In this document: positions 1 to 6,125 of the stretch, one piece after another
Numbering within the stretch: position 1 is the stretch's first letter
How the letters are laid out: each line of letters opens with the position of its first letter
Source of the DNA: a virus
Direction: 5' to 3' (one strand)
Length of the DNA stretch: 22,344 nucleotides
Virus record (IMG/VR): IMGVR_UViG_3300025120_000620
Span: 1-22,344 of that record
Made by a program: the position numbers and the translations under genes
Notes under the pieces: model-generated
What the model was told of the DNA's origin: nothing
Databases searched by the model: none
Seen by the model: the letters and a program-made list of their open reading frames with translations, nothing else

Positions 1-609
1 GCACAAATGGTTACATCAAAGGTTGTTCGTGATACTTGGAAGAAACTATACGGACAAACATTAGTCGGTATATCAACAACAGCATTATATGGTATTCATT
101 CAATGTATAATGGAATACCACAATGGAAAACCCTTGGTGAAACTAAAGGTAAGATTAGTTTAAAGCCAGATGATTCATTTTATGATACTTGGCACCAATG
201 GTTGAAAGATAATAAGTCTGAAGATTACAAACGAGTAACTACATCGAAAACAGGTCAACCCGTAACAGGTATTAAACAAAAGATTATACAATTAATATAT
301 AAAGAATTAGATATCAAACGAGCAAAGTATGAACACGGATTCAAACGAGGTTGTTACTTTGCTAACATATATCAAAATGGAAAAGAATTTTTAAGAAGTG
401 AAATCAATGAAAACGAACTACAAATTAGAAATATGTTCGATAGAGATATTGAGTATATTGATAGTTGGTGGAAACGTAAAGCAATCAAACGATATGAAAA
501 CTTATTAGAACAAAACAGAATTAACCCCGAGATGTTATTTTATTCAGGTATGATTAACATTACTTGGGAACAAGCAAAAGAAAAATACCTAAAGGACATT
601 GGAAGATGA
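1..609 (+). CDS. Phage protein with distant DUF4338/DruA-like resemblance (5' end probably cut)
   Basis: The frame is open from the first base of the window. The ATG at 7 is only the first internal Met (200 aa from there), so the gene probably begins upstream. The N-terminal part carries W-x3-YG, then a T...LYG run and a WKTLGETKGK stretch. That spacing recalls the core of DUF4338, the family of the Druantia protein DruA (W..YG...L..T...Y...W..LG.T.G). The resemblance is by eye and weak. The middle has GIKQKIIQLIYKEL and HGFKRGCYFANIYQNG; the C-terminus is basic and aromatic (DSWWKRKAIKRYENL). There is no signal peptide or membrane segment, so it should be cytoplasmic. It ends in a 4-base ATGA overlap with the HD-domain gene, so the two are co-translated. 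A function in DNA handling or modification would be a guess. I am sure of the gene and unsure of the family. Confidence 0.6.
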   Translation, partial: AQMVTSKVVRDTWKKLYGQTLVGISTTALYGIHSMYNGIPQWKTLGETKGKISLKPDDSFYDTWHQWLKDNKSEDYKRVTTSKTGQPVTGIKQKIIQLIYKELDIKRAKYEHGFKRGCYFANIYQNGKEFLRSEINENELQIRNMFDRDIEYIDSWWKRKAIKRYENLLEQNRINPEMLFYSGMINITWEQAKEKYLKDIGR

Positions 610-1388
610 AACAATTAAACGAAAAACAAATACAACAAAATTGGACGGACTTACGAACAATTATCAATAATACATTTGAGGGTGATAGATTAGAAAAACT
701 CAATAAGATGTATGATTACTTTGAAGATAGGATGGTGATGGCGCCAGCAAGTGGTAGAGCACATTTTCATAATGCTATGGTGGGTGGATATGTAGAACAT
801 ATATTACACGTTGTTAGTAACGCACAAGAGATTAGAGATGTGTGGGAAAAGAACGGAGCAACAATTAACTTTACTAATGAAGAATTAGTATTTGCAGCTT
901 TACATCACGACTTAGGTAAGGTAGGTAATTTAGAACACGACTATTATGTTCCACAAGAATCAGATTGGCATCGTAAGAATCGTGGAGAAATATTCACACA
1001 CAATTCAGAACTACAATATATGACTGTAACTGATAGGTCTTGTTGGATACTACAACATTTTCAAATTCCTATGACAGAATGGGAGTTTATTGGATTGAGA
1101 TTAACAGATGGATTGTACGAAGAAGGTAATTCTAAATACTATATGGGATATAATCCAGACTTTGGATTGAGAAGTAATATTGCTTACATCTTACACCAAG
1201 CCGATATGATGGCAACTCACATTGAAGGTAATCAATGGGATAGAGGTGATAAAGTGGAAAGTGAAAAAGTCCAAAAGTCAGTAACGAATATAAAACAGGC
1301 AGTTGATAGTGAGGTAAAAGAAAAGTTTACCAAGTCAACAGATGCTAAAGACATATTTAACGAACTATTTGGAGAAGCAACGAAATGA
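606..1388 (+). CDS. HD-domain metal-dependent phosphohydrolase
   Basis: This is a 260-aa cytoplasmic protein with the metal-binding signature of the HD superfamily: a first His in GGYVEH (H65), the HD doublet in HHDLGK (H101-D102) and the distal Asp in HQADMMA (D200). The segment before H65 (AHFHNAMVGGYVEH) resembles the opening of YhaM-type HD domains. HD proteins hydrolyse phosphoester bonds, often in nucleotides or nucleic acids; the substrate here cannot be read from sequence. The C-terminal ~45 residues are charged and probably helical. I chose the ATG at 606 because it overlaps the upstream TGA (ATGA) and has AAGGA/GGAAG purine runs before it. An in-frame ATG at 564 lies deep inside the previous gene and has no such site. 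The gene overlaps the next one by ATGA at 1385. The HD family call is firm; the substrate is unknown. Confidence 0.85.
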   Translation: MKQLNEKQIQQNWTDLRTIINNTFEGDRLEKLNKMYDYFEDRMVMAPASGRAHFHNAMVGGYVEHILHVVSNAQEIRDVWEKNGATINFTNEELVFAALHHDLGKVGNLEHDYYVPQESDWHRKNRGEIFTHNSELQYMTVTDRSCWILQHFQIPMTEWEFIGLRLTDGLYEEGNSKYYMGYNPDFGLRSNIAYILHQADMMATHIEGNQWDRGDKVESEKVQKSVTNIKQAVDSEVKEKFTKSTDAKDIFNELFGEATK

Positions 1389-1636
1389 TATTACAAATAA
1401 TATTAGGTTTAGCAGTTCTTGGTGAGGGATATATTATATGGAACTTAACGAGAAAAACTGAACGATTGGAAACTTGGATAGAAGATTACGCACAACGTGT
1501 AATTGATACACAAGAAACATTAAACATTATTGATGACAAAGGAAACTTTGAAGCCGATGATGAAGTAGGAGTTGTCTTTGATTCAATCAAAGAAACCATA
1601 GACGAATTAACCAAAATAACAGAAAAGGAATTATAA
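1385..1636 (+). CDS. Small membrane-anchored coiled-coil protein
   Basis: This is an 83-aa protein. Residues 1-20 (MILQIILGLAVLGEGYIIWN) form one hydrophobic helix and could be an uncleaved membrane anchor. From residue 22 it is a charged, probably coiled-coil helix (RKTERLETWIEDYAQRV), followed by an acidic C-terminus. It should be a bitopic inner-membrane protein with a short soluble helix. It starts inside the stop of the HD gene (ATGA) and its TAA shares one base with the ATG of the sigma-like gene (TAATG at 1634-1638). It therefore sits in the middle of a translationally coupled four-gene run. I do not recognise a family. The size and topology would suit a membrane tether, but nothing in the sequence proves a role. 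Confidence 0.75.
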   Translation: MILQIILGLAVLGEGYIIWNLTRKTERLETWIEDYAQRVIDTQETLNIIDDKGNFEADDEVGVVFDSIKETIDELTKITEKEL

Positions 1637-2361
1637 TGCCAAGAAAAGCAGCAAAGGGTTCACCAAGATATTACTTTCACCAAGGAACAGAAGACGCAAT
1701 CATAAGACACAATAAAGAAACTCGTCCACATATGAGAGAAAGAATTTATAATGAACACATTAGAGTTCCCTTTGAAAAGTTGGCAGAAAATATAATTCAT
1801 ACATTTAAGTTTTATTACTTTGATGTTCCAAGTACAGATGTTATGCACGAAGTTGTAAGTTTCTTATATATGAATATGCATAAGTTTACTGAAGGTAAAG
1901 GAAAAGCATTCTCATACTTTAGTATTGTTGCTAAGAACTATTTGATTCTACACAACAACAATAATTACAAGAAGATGAAACAAACTGATAGTGAGGAAGT
2001 TACTGATTACAAACGTAATCCAATCACCGAAGCAACTCGTGAAGATTTACTCACAGCAAAGAAAGAGTATCTTGATTTGTTTATTGAGTATTGGTCAAAC
2101 AACTTGACTACTGTTTTTAAACGTAAGCAAGATATGGATGTTGCTAATTCGGTATTGTATCTTATGGAACACAGAGAGAACATTGATAACTTCAATAAGA
2201 AAGCTCTATACATTTTAATCAGAGAAATGACAGGTTCCAATACACAACACATTACACGAGTAGTGAATGTGATGAAAAAACATCACGTTAATCTACAACA
2301 CAATTACCTAACGACTGGCTCAATCGAAACTAAGTTTACAGGCAGTTGGGATAATTTGTAA
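1636..2361 (+). CDS. gp55: Late transcription sigma factor, T4 gp55-like
   Basis: This is a 241-aa protein. Residues about 46-112 resemble sigma70 region 2 as found in T4-type late sigma factors: EKLAENIIHTFKFYYFD, then HEVVSFLYMNMHKF, then GKGKAFSYFSIVAKNYLI. The last stretch is the aromatic, -10-contacting helix. T4 gp55 is a minimal sigma lacking region 4; it directs host RNA polymerase to TATAAATA late promoters with gp33 and the sliding clamp. The C-terminal half (DLLTAKKEYLDLFIEYWSNN onward) is helical and ends in a basic stretch (VVNVMKKHHVNLQHN). Nothing resembles a region 4. An exact TATAAATA lies about 700 bp downstream at 3058, ahead of the structural genes, which supports the role. 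The start is fixed by the TAATG overlap with the preceding gene. The main alternative is another small sigma-like regulator. Confidence 0.75.
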   Translation: MPRKAAKGSPRYYFHQGTEDAIIRHNKETRPHMRERIYNEHIRVPFEKLAENIIHTFKFYYFDVPSTDVMHEVVSFLYMNMHKFTEGKGKAFSYFSIVAKNYLILHNNNNYKKMKQTDSEEVTDYKRNPITEATREDLLTAKKEYLDLFIEYWSNNLTTVFKRKQDMDVANSVLYLMEHRENIDNFNKKALYILIREMTGSNTQHITRVVNVMKKHHVNLQHNYLTTGSIETKFTGSWDNL

Positions 2362-2369
2362 AAAAAAGC

Positions 2370-2398
2370 TTGACATTGTTAGTAAAAATACATATATT
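2370..2398 (+). promoter_or_regulatory. Sigma70-type promoter for the 67-aa gene
   Basis: TTGACA (2370-2375) and TATATT (2393-2398) are separated by exactly 17 bases, a near-consensus housekeeping promoter just after the sigma gene. The -10 runs into TAGATTTG (2398-2405). That matches the TAnnTTTG -7 element known in Bacteroidota, with ATTG 19 bases upstream (2375-2378) as an imperfect -33 element. A second TAnnTTTG (TAAATTTG) occurs at 2433-2440. Either reading would put transcription start roughly 50-80 bases ahead of the gene at 2485. Confidence 0.55.
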
Positions 2399-2484
2399 AG
2401 ATTTGAATAATTAAGTTATATCAGTTTTGTTCTAAATTTGCAGTTTACCAATAAAGGTATACTAAAACATAAAAGGAACTAAAA

Positions 2485-2688
2485 ATGACAGAAATACTAA
2501 ATAGATACAACAACGAGGGAATATTCCCAACAGATGAAGAACTTCAAGTCATTGTAAATGAAGATGAAAACTACAATGAACCACTTGAAGTGGAATTGGA
2601 ACTCTTAAGATTGGCGGAGAATCCAAATCACCCGTATCATAATATGACTCTTCCTCGAGAGTTTACTATCGAAGACATCATAAACTAA
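2485..2688 (+). CDS. Small acidic protein of unknown function
   Basis: This 67-aa, strongly acidic protein has no signal peptide, membrane segment or cysteine. Residues 15-45 (FPTDEELQVIVNEDENYNEP and on) are helical and rich in Glu/Asp. The C-terminus contains PREFTIEDIIN. It has its own ribosome site (AAAGGA, about 8 bases before ATG), a near-consensus promoter upstream and a strong hairpin terminator just downstream, so it forms an independent one-gene unit between the sigma gene and the structural block. Small acidic proteins made from a host-type promoter in phages often bind host proteins, for example polymerase or nuclease inhibitors or DNA mimics. That is only a possibility here. I recognise no family. 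Confidence 0.7.
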   Translation: MTEILNRYNNEGIFPTDEELQVIVNEDENYNEPLEVELELLRLAENPNHPYHNMTLPREFTIEDIIN

Positions 2689-2693
2689 AACAA

Positions 2694-2723
2694 AAAAAGG
2701 GGAATATTTCTATTCCCCTTTTT
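2694..2723. terminator. Bidirectional intrinsic terminator
   Basis: A perfect 13-bp inverted repeat: arm AAAAAGGGGAATA at 2694-2706, loop TTTC at 2707-2710, arm TATTCCCCTTTTT at 2711-2723. The A run on one side and T run on the other give a U-tract in both directions. It lies between two convergent genes (2485-2688 + and 2744-2968 -), as expected for a shared terminator. Confidence 0.92.
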
Positions 2724-2743
2724 AATTCCACCTTTATTCTTTC

Positions 2744-2968
2744 TTATTTATTATTCAGCAATCCTAATATCACCAATAGTGATATAAATCCAGCGAATCC
2801 ACTTGTTGCAAATAAATTCACTAAACTAATCAGATTACCAATAATGTCCATACCGAAGAACCCGCCAACAAAAATCAATTGAACGAGAACCCCAAGACCA
2901 ATAACAGATAATAGCACATCTTTAAGACCTGCCACTACATCTATTATCATAGCCATAGTATTTTTCAT
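2744..2968 (-). CDS. Small two-helix hydrophobic membrane protein (holin-like size and topology)
   Basis: This is the only convincing minus-strand gene in the window. It is 74 aa, with a short charged N-terminus (MKNTMAMIIDVVAGLKD), a hydrophobic helix at about 16-38 (Gly-rich near 24-37), and a second long hydrophobic stretch at about 41-71 ending in LLNNK. The start is supported by a GGGGG/GGGGGA ribosome site about 7 bases before the ATG. It has its own terminator and is read opposite to all neighbouring genes, so it is separately controlled from the late operon. Length and topology are those of small phage holins or other membrane-perturbing or superinfection-exclusion proteins, but no sequence feature proves lysis function. 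No endolysin is visible in this window. Confidence 0.75.
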   Translation of the reverse strand: MKNTMAMIIDVVAGLKDVLLSVIGLGVLVQLIFVGGFFGMDIIGNLISLVNLFATSGFAGFISLLVILGLLNNK

Positions 2969-2986
2969 ATTCGTTTCCCCCTTTTA

Positions 2987-3109
2987 TTAATCTAAAAGAC
3001 TACAAATTCCATAGTCGTATAATAACTATATACCAATCTAACAAAAATTAAATGATATATAAATATATATCCCTATTTTTTAAGTTTTATCTATTTATTA
3101 TTAGATTAA
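2987..3109. repeat. Inverted repeat TTAATCTAA / TTAGATTAA flanking the divergent spacer
   Basis: TTAATCTAA at 2987-2995 is matched by its exact reverse complement TTAGATTAA at 3101-3109. The copies lie 18 and 24 bases from the two divergent start codons. A third partial copy, AATCTAA, is at 3035-3041. The placement would suit operator half-sites controlling both genes. The sites are short and AT-rich, so this is suggestive only. Confidence 0.35.
3058..3065 (+). promoter_or_regulatory. T4-type late promoter box TATAAATA
   Basis: This is an exact match to the T4 late-promoter -10 octamer, 68 bases before the start at 3134, at the head of the baseplate gene run. It sits inside an 18-base near-palindrome (3054-3071: arms GATATATA and TATATATC around a central AA). 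The gp55-like sigma encoded at 1636-2361 is the expected reader. The surrounding DNA is very AT-rich, so a chance match is possible, but position and context favour a real site. Confidence 0.6.
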
Positions 3110-3133
3110 AAACAAGCAAAAATAAGCAAAATT

Positions 3134-3523
3134 ATGTCAACAGATTACGAAATATTCAAAGGAAAAACACTCGGAGATGTGTTCAAAGACATCTATGATA
3201 ATTCCCATACCAATAAAAAACAATTAGAAGTATTGATGAAAGAGGTAGTGGGGTTTATTAAAGATGGTGATACTGCCGTGCAAATAATTCCTATGTTAAA
3301 GGAATACTTAGAAATCAATGTAAAGAACGATGAGCAACTCGTCAAACTAGCAACAATCGTTCAAAGAATTACAGCAGCTGAAGGTAGAGCAACAGCTGAT
3401 GGAGATGAGTTCGGATTATCCGAATCAGAAAAAGAACAATTAATGGACGCAATAGAAGAAAATGTTCAAGAGTTACAAAACAAGCAAGACGAGATTATTC
3501 AAGATATCAAACAGGAAAACTAA
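3134..3523 (+). CDS. Conserved-looking helical phage protein, first gene of the baseplate block
   Basis: This 129-aa protein is acidic and predicted all-helical, with no membrane segment. It contains KKQLEVLMKEVVGFIKDGD, then a helical stretch (AVQIIPMLKEYLEINVKNDEQLVKLATIVQRI), a linker rich in Ala/Gly/Asp, and a C-terminal charged coiled-coil-like tail (NVQELQNKQDEIIQDIKQEN). I see no good Shine-Dalgarno before the ATG; the leader is A-rich. Its TAA overlaps the ATG of the gp5-like hub gene (TAATG at 3521-3525), so the two are co-translated. It could be a small baseplate or assembly factor. A terminase-small-subunit role was considered because of the helical layout, but the location beside baseplate genes does not favour it. 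The family is not recognised. Confidence 0.7.
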   Translation: MSTDYEIFKGKTLGDVFKDIYDNSHTNKKQLEVLMKEVVGFIKDGDTAVQIIPMLKEYLEINVKNDEQLVKLATIVQRITAAEGRATADGDEFGLSESEKEQLMDAIEENVQELQNKQDEIIQDIKQEN

Positions 3524-5226
3524 TGGCTAACATTATCAAGAAGGGTTCTGGTGGAGAACCAAATCCTTTAGATAATCAATTACTAACAAGTGATGGATTA
3601 AAAAACAAACTTGCGCAATTAGGCGCAGAACACTTATTTTTTGAATTAGAAGTATTAGAAGTTGTTGATACTTTTAGATTAATAAATGCGGATACCGATG
3701 AGACAACAACATCACAACCAGGTGCTATACTTGGTAGATATGTTTTTTCAGAGCAAGGTGATAGAGCTTCTGAATTACAAGAATTTTTACCATTAGATAC
3801 TAACATACTACAATACCCATTGGTTGGTGAAGTTGTAATTGGGTTTGAATTTAATAATAATAGATATTATTTTGGTAAGGTAAATGATGTCTTATCAAAA
3901 GTAAACTTTAGTAAATTTAATATAAGTGGTGTTGATAAAGCAAGCACATTAGAAGATGATGAAAGCCCAACACTAAACGCTGGGATAGACAAAGAGGACT
4001 TAATGCAAGGCGAATACTTCTTTGATGTAGAACCAGAAAGACTTCTTGCTGATGAAGGGGATACTATTATTCAAGGAAGATTTGGAAACTCAATTAGATT
4101 GGGTAGTAATCAGAGACTTGGAAGTATTGATTCTTCCAATGTTAAGATTGTAGCAGGTGTTATAAGTGGTAAAGAAACACTTACTGAAGATAAAGCATCT
4201 ATATACTTAACGAATGATGAACAAGTAACGTATTCAGAACCTACAAAAACATTAGCACCTAAGATGGGTGGATTTTTTGGTAGAGATTTAGATATAGATT
4301 ATACAGGCCCACAAATAGTATTTGATTCCGATAGAGTTATGATAAATGCTAAATCAAATGATATTGGTATTTTTGCACAAGGTGAAGTATTTATTAAAGG
4401 TAATAGTGTAAATATTGAAAATTCTGAAGCAGTGAGTATTGTAACCAAATCATTAGTAGCAGATACATCAGCAGGAGTAAAGAAAGATATAACTAAAAAA
4501 CTAAATGATGTAGATGGTGATACAAAGTTATTACCAGAAAACATTTTACCAATGGCAGAATCTATGAAACCACATATAGCAGCTATTAACAACGGAGTAA
4601 TATCAGCGGCATCAAAAATATTACCACCCGTAATAGCACCAGGAACACCAAACCCATTAAATCTTTTTGGTCATCTACAAGACTTAAGATTTTTTGAAAA
4701 TCAATTAAAAGAAGTAAAAAAGTTTTTTAAATTTGAATGGTTAAATAAACAAGAGTGGAAAACCGTGTCTTTAAATGACGTTACGGAAGCACTCGGATTA
4801 AATGAATTAGATTCTCTTCCTGAAAATAACATAGTTAAGTGGGAAGAATTTTTTGATGATATAGATGCGGCAAAAGCTAAAGTAGCAAACATACAAGCTC
4901 AGGCAGCTGCAGCAGCTGTATCGGTTGCGGCATTAAATGCAGCATTTGATGCGATACAAGGTGGTGGTGGTAGTGTTGAATCAATAGTAGAAGCACTTGA
5001 CGCTTACGAAGCAGACCCAAATAATCCACCATTAGACACAACAGATATCAGAGATATCATTTCAGATGGTGCTGATACTGAAGGTGTTAAAAGATACCTT
5101 GACTTTGGTGGTTCACCACAAGTTAGAGAATTATTAATCAGTTCTCAAAAAAAGGAGCAAGATGCTCAAAAAATGTCTTCAATGGGAATAATTGCAGACT
5201 TGATTAATGAAGGAATGAATTTATAA
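3523..5226 (+). CDS. gp5: Baseplate hub protein, gp5-like OB-fold/beta-helix without lysozyme
   Basis: This is a 567-aa structural protein. Residues about 35-125 look like the OB-fold domain of T4 gp5/VgrG hubs (beta strands ending in YPLVGEVVIGFEFNNNRYYFGKVN). Residues 178-200 hold the IIQGRFGNSIRLGS stretch typical of marine T4-like hub proteins. Residues 262-305 (GPQIVFDSDRVMINAKSND, then GIFAQGEVFIKGNSVNIEN) have the short-strand pattern of the gp5/VgrG triple beta-helix. The T4 lysozyme domain between OB-fold and helix is absent. The C-terminal third is helical, with an Ala-rich stretch at 453-475 and a Gly4 run near 480. It should sit at the tip of the tail tube as a trimer. The next genes include gp25 and gp6 wedge proteins, which fits. 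The role is confident; the exact T4 equivalence is less so. Confidence 0.7.
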   Translation: MANIIKKGSGGEPNPLDNQLLTSDGLKNKLAQLGAEHLFFELEVLEVVDTFRLINADTDETTTSQPGAILGRYVFSEQGDRASELQEFLPLDTNILQYPLVGEVVIGFEFNNNRYYFGKVNDVLSKVNFSKFNISGVDKASTLEDDESPTLNAGIDKEDLMQGEYFFDVEPERLLADEGDTIIQGRFGNSIRLGSNQRLGSIDSSNVKIVAGVISGKETLTEDKASIYLTNDEQVTYSEPTKTLAPKMGGFFGRDLDIDYTGPQIVFDSDRVMINAKSNDIGIFAQGEVFIKGNSVNIENSEAVSIVTKSLVADTSAGVKKDITKKLNDVDGDTKLLPENILPMAESMKPHIAAINNGVISAASKILPPVIAPGTPNPLNLFGHLQDLRFFENQLKEVKKFFKFEWLNKQEWKTVSLNDVTEALGLNELDSLPENNIVKWEEFFDDIDAAKAKVANIQAQAAAAAVSVAALNAAFDAIQGGGGSVESIVEALDAYEADPNNPPLDTTDIRDIISDGADTEGVKRYLDFGGSPQVRELLISSQKKEQDAQKMSSMGIIADLINEGMNL

Positions 5227-5242
5227 CTAAATAGGAGTAGTA

Positions 5243-5716
5243 ATGAAGAAAAATGACTTAGTAAAAATAATCGAATTAGTTGTCCGTAAAGAAGTTAAAA
5301 AGCAGATGACCGAGATATTTATTAACGAAGATAAAGAAATCAGCTTATCAGAAGTTATTTCTAAACCAAAACAAAAAGCTAAAAAAAGAAGAGTTAAAAA
5401 ACAATACTCAAAAAATTCAGCATTGAACGAAGTATTGAACAAAACCAATCCATTAGGTCAAACTGACGATTACCCATCATTGGGTGGTGGAGTATTAGGT
5501 TCAAACAATATGGCAGAAGTATTGGGTTATGGAAATTTAGGTGGAAAGCAAGATAAAGAAACAGCAAGAGAAATGGCAGCAGTAGACACAATTAAGAAAG
5601 CTGGAGTTAGTGTAGATTCAGTTCCAGAGGGTGTACAAGATGCTTTAACTCGTGATTACTCTGGATTAATGAAAGCAATTAACAAAAAGAAAAAAGGTGA
5701 GAACTTTAGACCATAA
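5243..5716 (+). CDS. Basic phage protein of unknown function in the baseplate block
   Basis: This 157-aa protein starts MKKNDLVKIIELVVRKEVKK, an amphipathic charged helix. A very basic patch follows at about 43-55 (KPKQKAKKRRVKKQYS), then a Gly/Leu/Asn-rich flexible region (SLGGGVLGSNNMAEVLGYGN), and a C-terminal helix ending in KKKKGENFRP. The translation start has a clear AGGAG 5 bases upstream of the ATG. Its stop overlaps the start of gp25 (TAATG, 5714-5718). The N-terminal helix plus basic linker suggests an assembly or scaffold-like adaptor or a nucleic-acid contact, but I recognise no family. The conserved position between hub and gp25 makes a virion-assembly role likely. Confidence 0.7.
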   Translation: MKKNDLVKIIELVVRKEVKKQMTEIFINEDKEISLSEVISKPKQKAKKRRVKKQYSKNSALNEVLNKTNPLGQTDDYPSLGGGVLGSNNMAEVLGYGNLGGKQDKETAREMAAVDTIKKAGVSVDSVPEGVQDALTRDYSGLMKAINKKKKGENFRP

Positions 5717-6123
5717 TGGCAAGTGTAAGAGAAATAGATAAAAATGATGATATGTATGTTGGAGTTAGATTTCCATTAGGTTACAGTCAAGAAGGTTTTT
5801 TGTTTAAGACAAAAACTATATTGGAACAAGCTAAAGCTAATCTAAGAAATCTACTATTAACATCAAAGGGTGAAAGAGTTATGCAACCTGAGTTTGGTTC
5901 AAGATTAACTGATGTATTATTTGAACAAGGGCCAGATGTTCAGAATCAAATAGATGAAGTTATTAGAGAAGCAACTTCATTTTGGTTACCATACATAAAC
6001 ATAAACGATATAGGTGTGGTTCAAAACGATAGTAATATCGTAGATGTATCAATAGACTTTTCAGTATCAGTAGACCCTGATTCTTTTGAAACACTAACAT
6101 TTAATTTTAATATTGGAGAATAA
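5716..6123 (+). CDS. gp25: Baseplate wedge protein gp25 (GPW/gp25 family)
   Basis: This 135-aa protein is the usual size for gp25. It has the family layout: N-terminal VGVRFPLGYSQEGFLF, a helix TILEQAKANLRNLLLTSKGE, the diagnostic GERVMQPEFGSRLTDVLFEQ, a helix QNQIDEVIREATSFWLPYI, and C-terminal beta strands VVDVSIDFSVSVD. In T4, gp25 binds gp6 and gp53 in the wedge core and helps start sheath polymerisation; related proteins are found in phage P2 (gpW) and type VI secretion (TssE). It is preceded by a coupled TAATG junction and followed two bases later by gp6, the same gp25-gp6 pairing seen in contractile tails. This is one of the safest calls in the window and implies a contractile-tail (myovirus) particle. 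Confidence 0.93.
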   Translation: MASVREIDKNDDMYVGVRFPLGYSQEGFLFKTKTILEQAKANLRNLLLTSKGERVMQPEFGSRLTDVLFEQGPDVQNQIDEVIREATSFWLPYININDIGVVQNDSNIVDVSIDFSVSVDPDSFETLTFNFNIGE

Positions 6124-6125
6124 GA

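Noticed and set aside
564-606. Upstream ATG at 564 as start of the HD-domain gene
   Set aside because: It would overlap the previous gene by 46 bases. The ATG at 606 gives the standard ATGA overlap and a better ribosome site.
3134-3523. Terminase small subunit (gp16-like) for the 129-aa helical protein
   Set aside because: No terminase large subunit is adjacent, no clear sequence match could be defended, and the gene is coupled to a baseplate hub gene.
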